In this document: positions 14,201-25,370 of the stretch, piece after piece
Position numbering within the stretch: position 1 is the first letter of the stretch
How the letters are laid out: each line of letters begins with the position of its first letter
Assembly (NCBI RefSeq): GCF_901709675.1
Contig: NC_051089.1
Coordinates: forward strand, 15,861,976 to 15,925,975
Direction: 5' to 3'
Length of the DNA: 64,000 nt
Source: Syngnathus acus
Lineage: Eukaryota > Chordata > Actinopteri > Syngnathiformes > Syngnathidae
The notes under the pieces: model-generated
The model's input: the letters and a program-made list of their open reading frames with translations, nothing else
Databases searched by the model: none
Told to the model about the DNA's origin: nothing
Translations under genes and position numbers: made by a program

Positions 14201-17200
14201 GGCATGTTTTGTCCTGTAGCAGTCGTGGATTCGGTCAGTCCAATTCCCTCCCTACCACAAGCTGTGTTGGGGGCAGTGTTATGGCACGGAGAAGCCTTCG
14301 GCAGTTCCAGATGCCCTCGAGGAGTTTACCAGGTGCAAGGCTAGGCCTGCTAAGCAGTAGTGGCCTGCTGGGACCCACGCCTCGCAGTAGCAGCAGCACA
14401 CCCACGGGCCCCAAGCAGGGGAGACAGGTGAGTCACACGGCAGGATTCTATTTTTCGGCCCAAATTTAGACTCCCCTCCCGACAGTCGTAGGTCGGCCCC
14501 GATTCCAGTAATGCCTCCAAAGATAATCTTACCAGATAATCATGCTGCGTGTGGTGTTTTCAGGCTGCTCCCCACTGCTTGGAAGAACATGCGACCTCAA
14601 ATTAGGGATATTCAACATGTTGGATTTTTTGGGGGGCCGACTTCACACCATGTATGGTGTCCCCCGAGCACAAACAATCATGTAGCCGGTTGACAGCGAC
14701 ATGCAGACAATCAGTAAATGAGGTGACGAGGTGGCATGGAAGCGCAGTGGGGAATCCAAAATCAAAATAGTTATGGGGCCATAGAAAGTTTTTATTTTTT
14801 ATGACCCTTTTTTTCTATTAAAAAAATCGAAACAAAAACTGTCCGCCATTTGTTCACTCTGAAGTCACAATTTATCTTGGGAGGTTTTGCAAGATTTGAC
14901 GTGACGTCTGACGTGAAGAAAATTGTGTGTGATGTGTTGCTCCTGCCATATATGTTCAAAACTGTGATTTTTTTATCTTATTTTTAGTTGTGTGTGCGTG
15001 TGTATGTGTGTGCGTGTGTGTGTGTGTGCGTGTGTGTATATAGTATACATACAGACACACATACACACACACATTCCATAGTGCAAAAATAAGACAAAGG
15101 AATGGGGTGTAGTGTTGGCGTCAGACAAATGAAATGAGGTGGATGGAACTTTAGGGAAGTCACCCCGCATACCATAAACCTTGCGTCAGTGCTGAAACAG
15201 GAGGAGCTATAAAGCTGCTTCAGGCTCGTCCTGGCACTCTTTGGTCAGGGCTGACCCATTTCAGTGGAAACCGCGGTCTCTCTCTCTCTCACACATACTC
15301 ATCCCCAACAATGGGAGGAAATACCTCAGTTCCTTTTCCCCATACCTCCTTGTGTGTCTGTATTGTAGATGTGTGCAGAGGAAACTAGGGAGAGATATGT
15401 GAGGCGTACTACTTTGGCAGAGGTGTTTGTGAGGGAGGGGCAAAGACACAACAGAGGGAGAGAGCGAGAGAATTTACGTTTGAATATGAGAGAAATAAAG
15501 AGCGCGAGAAGCAGTGAGAACAGAGCATAGGCATTTCCTGTTTTTCCTTGGCCCGCGGCACTGGAGGTCCATGAGTGGGGTTGTAGAGAGAGCAAGTGTG
15601 TGGGGGGGTTGTAGTGTTGGAGGTTATAATAGGCAGGTTACAGTGAGAGATTTCTGTGATCACAGAACCATCAAACGTTTCATTGTAAATAGTCAACAAT
15701 GTTGCAAGAAACGTGCTCAGGAAAAAAAGACGCAAATTAACTGAGAAAGATTTGAGAAGACACAAACATGAAGCTACCAGGAACCCATTATCCATCAGTG
15801 CTACCATTTTGCAGAACTTCAATAACTGATAAGATGAGAGTGACTCTTGACGGACCAGCCGGACCCGTGGCTGGATCACTAACAGCCACAGAGCTCCACT
15901 TCAAATCAGACACCAGCAAGGTGTCGTTACGTAAAATGAGCTGGTTGGACCTTTTCGAGTCAAAGGTGGACTTCAAATTAACTCTAAAATTAAAACTTAA
16001 TTAAAATGAACTAACTGCCATTCCATCCCCTGATCAAAGTACTCCACTTGGTAGCTCGCCGGTAAAGTCCTTTAAGATGATAGAATGAAGACGTGGCCCC
16101 CTTCTTCACCTGACCTAAACTCTATTGAGAATTTGTAGCCCCTTTCTAAATGGGAGATTTATGCTGGAGGAAAACGGTACACCTCTGTGAACAATGACTG
16201 GGAGGCTGTGGTTGTTCCTGCACAAAATGTTAATCGTCATCAGATCAAGAAGTTGACAGAATCCATGGATGGAAGTCGTGCAACTGTTATTAAAAAAAAG
16301 GGTGGCTGTATTGGTCTGTTTTTTTTTTTTAATTTTGAGTTTATAATCTCACTTTAACGAATGAAAACAAACAAGTGAGATGGGGAAATTTCTATTTTTA
16401 CTTTAGTCGCATAATAATTCTGCACACTATATACCTAATAATTGTCTACACAGAAATTTTTCCAAGAAAGCCAGAATCTCACTTTTACTCTCTTAAGTAT
16501 TCAAGTTTAGGGTTCATTAACATTATGGTTGACCGCGAACACTAAAGTTGTTCAAAAACAAAATGAATCCTCAAAAATACAATTTGCCTAATAATTCTGC
16601 ACACAGTCTATATTTTTGTGGCTCACTATGGGAAGTAGAGACATTAAAAGTCGACTAAAAAAAACAATTTTATGTTGTATTTCATACAAAACTTAAAAAC
16701 AAACATTTTGTTGTATTTTATACAAAACATAAAAACAAAAATTTTTATGCCTATCGTTATTAGCACACAAACGTTTACGAACATACAATCCCACAGTTGA
16801 GACTCTTAACATTTTAATAGTTTTGCAAGGCAAGTGATTAAACAATATAAAGCAAGTGGAACCTCTCACATCAAACACAGTGCAGACCAATCTCAAAATC
16901 ATCTCAACCAATATTCATGGGGAAATGTGAGAATACCACGTGCAGTATTTATGCCATTCAATTTCTCTACTGCTTATCCGAGCAAAGGTCGCAAGGTGGC
17001 TATTTCAGCTGACTTCGGGCAAGCGGCAAGGTACACCCTCCAATCACAGGACACAAACTGTATGTTAAATTTACAATTTAGCATAAATAGTCACTTTACC
17101 AAATTTTGCCATCCGTCCTCTGTTCTTCGTCACCAACCTAGGCACCCTTACGTCCTTATTCATAGAATAATCATCCCCGTCTGTCCTCGTCCTTGAAAAG

Positions 17201-20200
17201 GGCTTCCGAACCCGGTCCCTCTATCATCAGTCTGGAAAAAAACAGTCCAACAGATGAGAAACCCAATTTCATTAAAATGGTGGAGTGGATATATCTTTAC
17301 CATATGGCGGCGGTAGACGTTCACTTTTTTGTGTGTGCGTGTTACAGTCCACGATGTTTTTGTGGCCGTTTAATAGTTTTGTGTGTTGATGGGGTCCTGC
17401 TCCTACCTGATTGGTGGCCCACGTCTCCGACTCAGCTAACCAATCAGTGGTCGTCACAGTCTTTCAATTAATGAACCTAAGCAGCATAATTTCTGGAATC
17501 TGAGAAGAAGTACCCATAGAATATATCAATTTTCACATGTAAAAAACTATATTGCATTTTTAAGACGTCATAATAAATAGTCTGCTATTGCATTTGTGTC
17601 GACTGCATAGTAACTATCACAATAGTCAGCAGAGTTCCCAAAACTTCTGTTTGAATATTTGTGCAAAAGAGCAACTAGTAACCAATCTAGCAACCTTTGG
17701 TGATGACATGGAGACCTTTGGAGACTCCGGGAGTCCCTCATCCAAGGCAGTAGATGTTCAACCTTTTGTGTCCAAACTATGCTTGGGTGAATAATCCATT
17801 GTCTAGTTTTATCAGTCCCCAGAGACCCAACTATTTGTATTTGTCAGAGGTTAACTATTGCAAAGTTATCTTTGATAGCAAGTGAGTATGTGTATGGCAT
17901 ATACATATCCGGCTGATATCTAAAAATGTTGACTGTTTTTTTCCCCCCCCCACTTCATCAAGTTGATTGGTCTTGCTTCTGTATTTTTTTTCCCTTCAGG
18001 GTCTGTGGTTTGCCAATCCTGGAGGCAGCAACAGTATGCCGAGTCGAACTCACAGCTCCGTGCAACGGACCCGCTCCCTGCCTGTTCATACAACTCCGCA
18101 AACTATGGTCATGTTCCAACAAGCTGGTAGGAACCTTTGAAAAAAAATCTCACACATACTCATATGTTCTTTGTGTAGGACTCAAATTTTGTCTTTGCAA
18201 TTAGGGCAACTTGCAGCTTGTCATTAGAAACATATAACTAATGTATTATTTCATAATTGGACACTGCCTACTAACACTGATTTATTTGCATAAGTCTAAA
18301 ATTTCAAGTCACGTCAGGAACAGCAACAGTCTTAATAAGTTCTTACCTCCCCAAAATGTTTTCTTTAACCAAAGACCAAATACCATGCTGACATGAATCC
18401 TAAACATTTGTGCAAAACTGCTCACTTTGAATATCATCTAAGTAGCTGATGAAAATAATCAACACTGGATTGCTGCACTGAAAACACTGCAAACACACTG
18501 AAAACACAGAACCATTGCAAACACTGAAAACATATAACTTTTGTTGTTGCTTGCATATTTAGAGTAGAATGTGCCAACATAAAACAACAAAACACTGTAT
18601 TCAATCAATGTGACAACACATAGTCCTTATATCGCTGGGGTTGTATCACTACGCGACCGGCTCTGGTTGTGGCAGGGGTATTCCCGTTCCCAGTTTCTTT
18701 GGGGGTATGTCCTTCTGCGATCATATGAGGAACAGGAACTGCCTCTGCATTTTCCTTGGCCTGTAGCTGATTGGGGATGTTGACCTCCATCGGGTCATTG
18801 AGGGTCACTCCCTGTGCCCGCCTGAGGTGCCTGCGATTTCTTCTTATGACTCCTCCCGAGAGCAACTGCACCTCGTAGGACCTCCCATCCACCGGTTTCA
18901 GCACCCGGCCCAATCTCTAGACAGTGTGAGGTGGGAGTGGCTGTATCCTCACACAGTCACCTGTTTTAAGTATGTCCAAGTCCTTAGCTGCTCTGTTGTA
19001 GTATGCACTCTGACACTGCTCTTTGTTCTTTAGATTCCGACTTATCTGCACCCGTTGTGGTTTCAGCAGGCTTTCTTTTGTTGGTAGCAGTGTCTGGGTT
19101 CTGCGAATGAGTAGGCTCTGTGCTGGGCTGCTTTCCAGGCCCTGTGACGGTGTGTTGCGGTGGTCTAGAAGAGCCAGATAAGGATCCCTATCGGCTGCTT
19201 TGGCTTTGATAAGAAGTTGTTTGGCTGTCTTAACAGCTGATTCAGCCTTGCCGTTGCTCTGTGGATAGCCTGGTGATGAGGTCATATGCCGGAAACCCCA
19301 CCGTTCACTGAATTTTTTAAAGTCCTGGGATGCATATTGTGGCCCATTGTCTGAGACCACCGTATCCGGAATGCCTTGGCGTGCAAAGTGACCTTTAAGT
19401 TTCTTTAGCACCGTGGTCGACTTTGTATCCGGCAAGTAGTCAAGTTCCCAAAAGTTTGAGAAATAATCCACAGTGATGAGATAGTCTCTGCCATCCAGAA
19501 CAAAAAGATCCGTGCCCACCTTAGCTCAGGGCCTGTGCGGAACATCATGTGACATCAATGTTTCTTTCTGCTGTTTATTGTCCATTGACCTACAGATTTC
19601 ACATTTGGCAACATATTGCTTGACCTGCCAGAAGACTCATTCTCTAGCTCTCTGTAGGCATCCTTCAATGCCCAGATGAGATGAGTGCAATTGCCCAGTG
19701 TGCCTTCTGCATGAGCGCTGCGCCCAACCTAGTGTCTGAGGCGTCGCACTCTGACAGCTCCTCATCCGGATTGTAATATTTCAGCACTAGAGCATTCATT
19801 ATTGTCTCTTTAAGTTTGAGGAATGCCTCAGCGTGCTCTGTTGTCCATTTCCAATCCTCGTCTTTGTGCGTCAGGTCCCTCAGTACTTTGCATTGGTCTG
19901 AGAGATGAGGGCAAAACTTTGTGAGGTAATTGATCATACCGAGAAGCCTCTGCACTCCTTTCACATCTGTCGGCGCTGGCATCTGCTCCACTGCACGCAC
20001 TTTTTCCGGATCCGCTTTGAGTCCCTCTGCCGACAAGCGGTGTCCAATGTATGTGGTCTCCTTCTGTCCCAATCTGAATTTTTCCGCGTTTAGTTTTATG
20101 TTCTTTTCCCTGCATCTGTCAAGAAACTGCTTCAGTTTGTCATCATGGTCCCGTTCTGCTTCCTCCTGTGTCTCCCCTTGTCCTGTGATCAGGATGTCAT

Positions 20201-23200
20201 CTGCAACAATGTACAGACCGGGCACATTGTCCAAGGCCTGTGTGAGCTTTCGCTGAAATATTTCCGGGGCTGGACTTATGCCCATCGGCATCCTCAGCCA
20301 TCTGTAACGTCCAAAGGGAGTGGCAAATGTTAAATAGCTGGACTCCTCCTCCAGCTGTACATGCCAAAATCCACTCTTGACGTCACACACTGTGAACACT
20401 TTGGCTCTCGACAAGTCAGGTAAAATGTCCTCAGTGGTTGGAAGTGGGAAGTGGCTGCGCTTCAATGCTCTGTTTAATAGTTTAGGATCAATACAGACTC
20501 TTGGCTTGCCATTCTGTTTCTGTACCACCACCATAGCACTGATCCAGTCCGTGCTGCAGTCAACAGGGGTGATTATTCCTTATTGGTCTTTGAGCTCCTC
20601 CTTCAACGGTTTCATCAGTGCAACAGGGACGTTTGCGGCGTCCTCAGTCCCTCCATGTCGTCACTCGGTAGCCGTATACTAGCGGCTAAGTTAGCATCCA
20701 GTAAAGGTCCTCGCCCGGAAAAATCACTTGCAAGCTCAGACTCCTCCGCTGCCAACATGTTTAATGTATGGTGTTTTCAGAAACAAGGCACACACTCTGG
20801 TCTCAATTCAACCCAACGTGGTTGTAACTTTTATTTCCGTGTCCTGGTACACTTAGCCCAACCCTGTAACCGGAAGTGTCCGCTCTTAAAACGTTCCCCG
20901 TTCCCTCAACCAGTTGACTAACAATAGATCATATTGTTACAACATGTACCACAGCAGCACTCGACGGAAAGTTGGGACTTCTTCCACAGTTTCTCAACTG
21001 CCAGCATGTCAGAGGGTGTGAGTGGAGAACGTATGTGGGAGAGGAAGAAAACGAGGCAGGGAAGGGAAAGCGTGAGAGTCCCACAATGGGGCTCTTTGTG
21101 CAGTGAGGACAACTCTCTGGCCCACTTTCCTGCCTTCTCTCTCTCTCCCACCTGACCCACTCTCTTTCTTGACTGTCTCGTCTATCCCTCGTTCCCAAGT
21201 CTGCAAAGTCATGCACTCTCGGGCAGACTAGGCCAGTTTAAAAGTCCACCTCCTCCTCTCTTGTTGTATGTACGAATTGTATTGTAGTCCCAAGTGGTTG
21301 GAAAGACCCACATCAATTGAGGTGTGATATTGAAAAAGGGTGGAATGTGTATGTCCCGTTTTGTTCACAGGGTTAGGGAAGTGAGACTCGAGTTGTTTTG
21401 GAGCGTGGCTGGTCATTGAAGCCTATAAATAGTCTACTGTGGATGACTGCCTAACTCAGCTTTTATCTCAGACCGCAAGGGATTTTCACTGCCCTGTCTC
21501 TATTGAAGACTCAGCTAAAGACTGAATAGCTAGAAGGGGTTGCTTGGTTGCATAGCCCAAATATAGGCCCAACACTCCTGGAAAATCTTCACCCCCAACC
21601 AAACCCTTTCTCTCAAATATTCTCCACCCAGTTCAAGACCTGAGGCAGTCAACAGAAACTCTTACCTGGGTTATATGTACTGTCATTCATTCAATTTATT
21701 TGTTTATTTATTAAATAGTGTAGTTTAAAAAAATAGTAATTAGACTGACTTTTGGACATAGGAGGTTTCCACCTGACAGTGACTACATGCCTTCCGTTCT
21801 ACTATGGACAACTTTTTGTTACGCCCTCTACTGCCACTTTTTATTACAGCCTATTGCATTTGTCTTCTGCAAGGTCTTCTGTGTCATTTTTTATTTACTT
21901 TTTTGACAGTTTAAAAACCTGGCCAGGCATCAAAAGCAATCATGGTCTGATAGTGTTTGTCAATCCCCCGCCTGGTCATGTCCATCCTGTGTTTTTTCCC
22001 ACAGTGGCCTGCAACGTAATTGCCATGTGCCTGCTGGAAACAATATGAGATATTCCTCCATTTATGTTAACACAAGCTTGCCGTAATTCATGTTTTCCTT
22101 TTTTAAATCACAGTTTATTGACATGGTGGTTCGTGGTAGAGGTCACCCACCCCGTGCACACACTCGTATCAAATATCCATTCTTGTACCATATGATATAA
22201 AGACAATTTAGTCTTTGTTTTTACCTTGAATTAGTACTATCCATATGAATTATTTACTTTAGACTAAAACAGGAACTACACCATTATTTGACATCTGTAC
22301 CATGCGGCATTCAAATATGACGTGACTTAACTTGTATCACACTCATTGTTTTATCTGTAGTTGGAAACTACCGTATTCATCTTGTTTATTATTTAATCAT
22401 TGTGTGTGTCTTTTTTTTTTTCTTTTTTTTTTCCATGTGTACAGATCTTCAGTTGCCAGTTACGGAGCCGGACATCAACAATCGCCTTGAATCTTTATGT
22501 CTCAGTATGACAGAGCATGCATTGGGAGGTAATACATATTTAACTGTTATGCCATTTGTTAATGGAATTTGTGTTTGCAAATGCATACAAACACACACTT
22601 TATTTTAAAACTCTTGTAGTCATATGTTTTGAGCACCCATGTCTTTGACCTTTTCCTCTCAACTGTGTTTGGTACTCACAGAATCAAATGTCCCTTTAAC
22701 TCCTTTGAAATATGTTAATTTATTCTATAACAAGTGTACCGTAATTTTCGGACTATAAGTCGCACCGGAGTATAAGTCGCACCAGCCATAAAATGCCCAA
22801 AAAAGTGAAAAAAAACCATATATATGTATATAAATCGCTCCTGAGTATAAGTCGCCCCCCCACCCAAACTATGAAAAAAAACCGCGACTTATAGTCCGAA
22901 AATTACGGTACTTAATGTTTTTTCAAAGTCAATTTGCCATGGACCATTACAGTAACAGTCATTGTTATCTTTGGGGTCATTAGTACCGGTAATCTCTAGA
23001 TTCGGAGGCGCTGTATCCTGTCAATTAGCCTTGACATCTTAGCCCGTATCTCACTGAGCAGCAAGAGTTTGCACATGGCCGTAATGTTGACTTTTGTCAG
23101 AGTTGGTTCAAGGTGGCAAATAGTCACCAAGCCAATAGTTTTAATAGTCATCAACAGTTTTTGTTTCTGTAAACACTCAGAGATACGGGTTTAGGAGGCG

Positions 23201-25370
23201 GTTTTAACCCACTTCAACTCATCTGCTTTTTACTAGCAGAAAGGCACAGGGTGTGACACTGCTCACTCGGGAGACTTTCCATTACAGTGACTGTGCATCT
23301 GACTGGGTCCCATGTGCTAGATCTCCATTTGTGCCACAGATCTTTTTTTAGTTTTATTTTAATACCATGGGCGTGTTCGAAAACCGCTGCCTTGATGACA
23401 CACCGAGATTCTGACACTGAAATGCAATATATTCTCATGAGAACTCAGTTGCATGTCAATGTCAAACTGTAAAATGAATCGTATTTGTTAATAATTTGTT
23501 AAAAAGCCGCTGCCCCTGCAGGTTGATGTTCACTCAGTTTCCTGATAATCCTCTTGCCGTATAGTCCTAAACTGTTTGGTTATGTAGTAAAGATTGAAAC
23601 GATTGTGTGCGTGCGCGTGTGTTTGCATGGTTGTGCATAATGTACAACAAATTTTGGCCAGGGTTACAGTCATTGCCACCCCCACTTAACTTAACTGAGG
23701 TGAAGACAGTAGGGCCTCAGTGCTCCACACTGAACTTTGGACAAGTGCTGCTTTGTGTATGCGTGTATGTGTCAGCAGTCGGGAAGGCACAGAATAGCAT
23801 CGAGCAATAGAGCGTAAGACCTTGCTTAAAAAGGAGACTCTTTAACTATCTTCGACAGTCATGGCCAAAAGTATTTACTTTACATATTGTCTATATTTTC
23901 TGAATTCCAAAAGACTTTGGTTCGTCAGTGAAACACAAAATTCCAAAAGCTGTATTGCATGTGTGTTTGTGTTGAAAACAAGAAATAAATGTATTGCAGC
24001 CACAGAAGTTACCTGAAAGATGCTGATGCTGCATTTTATACTACATACCATATGTTCGTGTCGACCGCAGGACCCCAGTTTGACAGAAACGTAGCACGCC
24101 GTGGGATTTTAGCCATTTTTCTTTACCATAGGCAGTTCTTACGAAATGTTCTCATAGTTCAACATGATATCAGTGACTGGACATCGGGACGAGGTGCTGC
24201 TGGAGTGCCAGACGCAAAAAATGTTGCGCTGCAGCTCGACCCCCGGTCTCCCGCGCATAACACTAACATTTCCTCATTCTGATGGAGTTTCTCAAGCGTA
24301 GGTGCAAGCATTTGGTTAATAAACTTTGAGTAAGCATTATTTCTAATTTCAAGTGATTCTACTTATTTTCAGAAATTGCCTTTGCCATACTTGACTGTTG
24401 TCTATTAGTCATTTTGCTGCTTTCTCATCCAAACTTGGCAGACAGCGAGGGGGCTCGGGCCCTCACTGTTATGGTTGGGGAATAACACATCTGTCAAAAT
24501 ACTGATAGAGGCTTTCAGAGAAAAACAACAGTTTGACAGCTGTTGCCTCTCGGGCTGCTTAGGAAAATGTTACCAAGCTACGCAGTTCCATAGAAATAAA
24601 GCCTGCATAAATGTCCTTTCAAACGCAGTTGACGACTGTCCAATCAAATCAAATTCACGTTATCTGCTTGCAGACAAAGCTCCGGCACAGTTTCAACACG
24701 ACACAACCAATCATGTGATTCATGCCATGATTACAACAGTTAATAGAAAAGATTCAAACAGGCACTATGTCAGATGTTCCGTGGCTTGAATGCCTGTTGT
24801 AACTTGTCAGTGCCTTTCAAGGTGCATCTACTAACTATACGATATTTCTCCCCTTCTACAGTCATGAGCAATTGTCATCTATGGGTGAATATTTTGAGGA
24901 ATGAGATACAGTACATAAATTGCAGTGCATACTAATGGTACATTATAGTGTCACTTTCCAATCTCCAAGTTTCTCCAGTCGGTATTTAATGGCTATTTTC
25001 TTGGGATCTTCGATATTCATATCTATGTTGTACGTATTATCAACACTGCAGTGACTGGCTTAATTAACAATTGGTTGGAATTGGAGCGAAAGGGCCTAAC
25101 ACTTCTGAGTGTCTTTTAATCACAAACCCCAATTGCGATGAAATTGAGACGTTTAAAGCATAAATTAAAAGCAGAATACAATTATTTGACAATCTTGTTC
25201 AACCTGTCAATCAAATACACTACAAATAAAAGCTATGGAATATTCAAACTGAAACATTTTAACATTTTACTTCAACATTTTAGCTTTTTGTTTTGGTGCA
25301 AATATTCTCAAATGCTATTTTTCTCTCCTTTTCATCTTCAGATGGTGCTGATCGCACATCGACAATATGA
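7721..25370 (+). CDS. SAMD4A: SAMD4A (Smaug1) RNA-binding translational repressor, exons 2 to last
   Basis: SAMD4A binds CNGG-loop stem-loops (Smaug recognition elements) in mRNA through its SAM domain and represses translation or promotes deadenylation in the cytoplasm. Coding exons: 7721-8299, 10568-10855, 12834-12943, 13103-13189, 13290-13533, 13622-13707, 14013-14131, 14223-14427, 18000-18126, 22445-22528, 25342-25370. All junctions are AG/GT and the phases chain without a break, giving 651 residues plus stop; with the roughly 66 residues of the missing first exon this matches the human length near 718. Recognisable blocks are [20 protein letters not shown] (PHAT-like region), [13 protein letters not shown], the SAM domain ([16 protein letters not shown] to KLKERQNLL), [29 protein letters not shown], and the terminal [20 protein letters not shown] with the stop after DRTSTI. 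SAMD4B is the alternative, but linkage to GCH1 favours SAMD4A. Confidence 0.93.
8300..10567 (+). other. SAMD4A: SAMD4A intron
   Basis: Non-coding. Holds a C15 run at 8642-8656, a (CCAT)n tract at 8681-8703 and, at about 10240-10357, a degenerate piece of the teleost SINE-like repeat (GGTTGGCGACCAGT.. to GGACAAGTGGTATAGAAA). Confidence 0.7.
8642..8703. repeat. Poly-C tract followed by (CCAT)n
   Basis: Fifteen consecutive C at 8642-8656 and a CCAT tetranucleotide run at 8681-8703. Confidence 0.9.
10568..10855 (+). CDS. SAMD4A: SAMD4A exon 3
   Basis: Encodes [20 protein letters not shown], then [20 protein letters not shown] and EEGSGMR. Phase 1 at both ends; donor GTGAGT follows directly. Confidence 0.92.
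10856..12833 (+). other. SAMD4A: SAMD4A intron
   Basis: No exon or recognisable gene. A (TTA)n microsatellite lies at 12545-12566; otherwise unremarkable AT-rich sequence. Confidence 0.65.
12834..12943 (+). CDS. SAMD4A: SAMD4A exon 4 (SAM domain, N-terminal half)
   Basis: Encodes [20 protein letters not shown] then [17 protein letters not shown], the first helices of the RNA-binding SAM domain. Confidence 0.94.
13103..13189 (+). CDS. SAMD4A: SAMD4A exon 5 (SAM domain, C-terminal half)
   Basis: Encodes [20 protein letters not shown] and QNLLRSLEK. The basic KGARHK stretch lies on the face that in Smaug contacts the RNA hairpin. Phase 0 both ends, donor GTCAGT. Confidence 0.93.
13290..13533 (+). 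CDS. SAMD4A: SAMD4A exon 6
   Basis: Encodes [20 protein letters not shown], a poorly conserved Gly/Ser-rich stretch, and [14 protein letters not shown]. It is shorter than the equivalent human segment as I recall it. Confidence 0.9.
13622..13707 (+). CDS. SAMD4A: SAMD4A exon 7
   Basis: Encodes [20 protein letters not shown] and LIDKCLIHE, highly conserved in vertebrate SAMD4 proteins. Acceptor CTCAG, donor GTACGC. Confidence 0.92.
14013..14131 (+). CDS. SAMD4A: SAMD4A exon 8
   Basis: Encodes [40 protein letters not shown]. Ends in phase 2 before GTATAT. Confidence 0.92.
14223..14427 (+). CDS. SAMD4A: SAMD4A exon 9 with tandem TAGCAG acceptor
   Basis: Encodes [20 protein letters not shown] and, further on, SARLGLL-like sequence ending KQGRQ before GTGAGT. 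The acceptor reads GTAGCAG, so splicing at 14220 instead of 14223 would add one in-frame serine codon (AGC/AGT) without changing the frame. Confidence 0.88.
14987..15074. repeat. Inverted (TG)n/(CA)n microsatellite
   Basis: A TG-rich arm with CG interruptions is followed, across a TATATAGTATACATA centre, by a CA-rich arm, so one strand can fold into a long hairpin. Confidence 0.85.
16050..16607 (+). mobile_element. Tc1/mariner transposon relic (transposase C-terminus and 3' end)
   Basis: At 16094 the frame reads [14 protein letters not shown], the DDE/D-region signature of Tc1/mariner transposases, followed by an in-frame stop where a Trp is usual and then [17 protein letters not shown] and KKLTESMD. 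The 3' end has repeated CATAATAATTCTGCACAC motifs (16409 on, and 16588-16607) that look like terminal repeats. The 5' two-thirds is missing. Confidence 0.75.
16966..17055 (-). repeat. Fragment of teleost SINE-like repeat (inverted)
   Basis: CTGCTTATCC..GGTCGCAAGG..CAGCTGACTTCGGGCAAG.. GGTACACCCTCCAATCACAGG is the reverse complement of the tail region of the repeat seen intact at 28009-28345. Confidence 0.6.
18000..18126 (+). CDS. SAMD4A: SAMD4A exon 10
   Basis: Encodes [20 protein letters not shown] and [20 protein letters not shown]. Ends in phase 1; donor GTAGGA. Confidence 0.92.
18605..19519 (-). pseudogene. Gypsy integrase fragment, interrupted by a stop
   Basis: Integrase core residues are visible: [11 protein letters not shown] (first Asp), [16 protein letters not shown] (second Asp) and [15 protein letters not shown] (Glu). 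A stop follows LPPHTV, after which the C-terminal frame [19 protein letters not shown] continues to 18605. The N-terminal zinc-binding part is missing. Confidence 0.82.
19665..20534 (-). pseudogene. Gypsy reverse transcriptase fragment
   Basis: An open frame of 289 codons includes [20 protein letters not shown] near its start, [20 protein letters not shown] in the palm and the catalytic YIVADDILI motif, then [10 protein letters not shown]-type connection sequence. The RNase H region breaks off after AALMQK. It belongs to the relic described at 18600-20941; no gag frame is joined to it. Confidence 0.85.
20758..20941 (-). repeat. Putative gypsy 5' LTR
   Basis: On the minus strand it starts TGTAACAATATG and would end CATTAAACA, with a polyadenylation-type AATAAA inside (near 20830). 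The boundaries are inferred from the TG..CA convention only, because no second copy is present for comparison. Confidence 0.4.
22445..22528 (+). CDS. SAMD4A: SAMD4A exon 11
   Basis: Encodes [20 protein letters not shown] and SMTEHALG, near-identical to vertebrate SAMD4A. Preceded by a long polypyrimidine tract and ACAG. Confidence 0.94.
22529..25341 (+). other. SAMD4A: SAMD4A last intron
   Basis: Contains the palindromic MITE at 22737-22910. Open frames at 23989-24282 and 24475-24789 resemble no family I know and lack supporting signals. Confidence 0.6.
22737..22910. mobile_element. MITE with perfect 27-bp terminal inverted repeats
   Basis: 22737-22763 (TACCGTAATTTTCGGACTAT..) and 22884-22910 are exact reverse complements. 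Internal GTATAAGTCGC motifs repeat inside the arms. 174 bp, no coding capacity; relatives lie at 46060-46544 and 59907-61073. Confidence 0.85.
25342..25370 (+). CDS. SAMD4A: SAMD4A last coding exon and stop
   Basis: The acceptor CTTCAG precedes a short exon that completes GADRTSTI and a TGA stop, the conserved C-terminus of SAMD4A proteins. Phase 1 matches the preceding exon. Confidence 0.93.

Larger units (their letters stand above)
14428..17999 (+). other. SAMD4A: SAMD4A intron
   Basis: Contains a TG/CA hairpin-forming microsatellite (14987-15074), a CT-rich run near 15275, a Tc1/mariner relic (about 16050-16607), a short tandem duplication at about 16668-16745 and an inverted SINE-like fragment at about 16966-17055. 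No exon of SAMD4A or other gene was recognised. Confidence 0.65.
18600..20941 (-). mobile_element. Ty3/gypsy LTR retrotransposon, internally deleted and defective
   Basis: Minus-strand pol remnants read right to left: reverse transcriptase (20534-19665), then integrase core (19519-18917) and an integrase C-terminal part (18913-18605). A putative LTR of about 184 bp (20758-20941, TGTAAC at its start, an AATAAA inside) lies only about 170 bp from the RT, so gag and protease are absent. An in-frame stop precedes the RT, another separates the integrase parts at about 18914, and the RNase H/integrase N-terminal junction is deleted. No second LTR was found at the left end. Antisense to SAMD4A. Confidence 0.8.
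18127..22444 (+). other. SAMD4A: SAMD4A intron with gypsy insertion
   Basis: Apart from the Ty3/gypsy relic (about 18600-20941) I see no gene. Low-complexity GAAAACAC(TGCAAACAC) repeats lie at 18476-18535. Several open frames at 20918-21216 overlap each other and have no recognisable product. Confidence 0.6.

Noticed and set aside
15409-15879. Minus-strand open frame of 156 codons in a SAMD4A intron
   Set aside because: Low-complexity, Cys/Ser/Leu-rich translation with no domain and no splice or promoter context.
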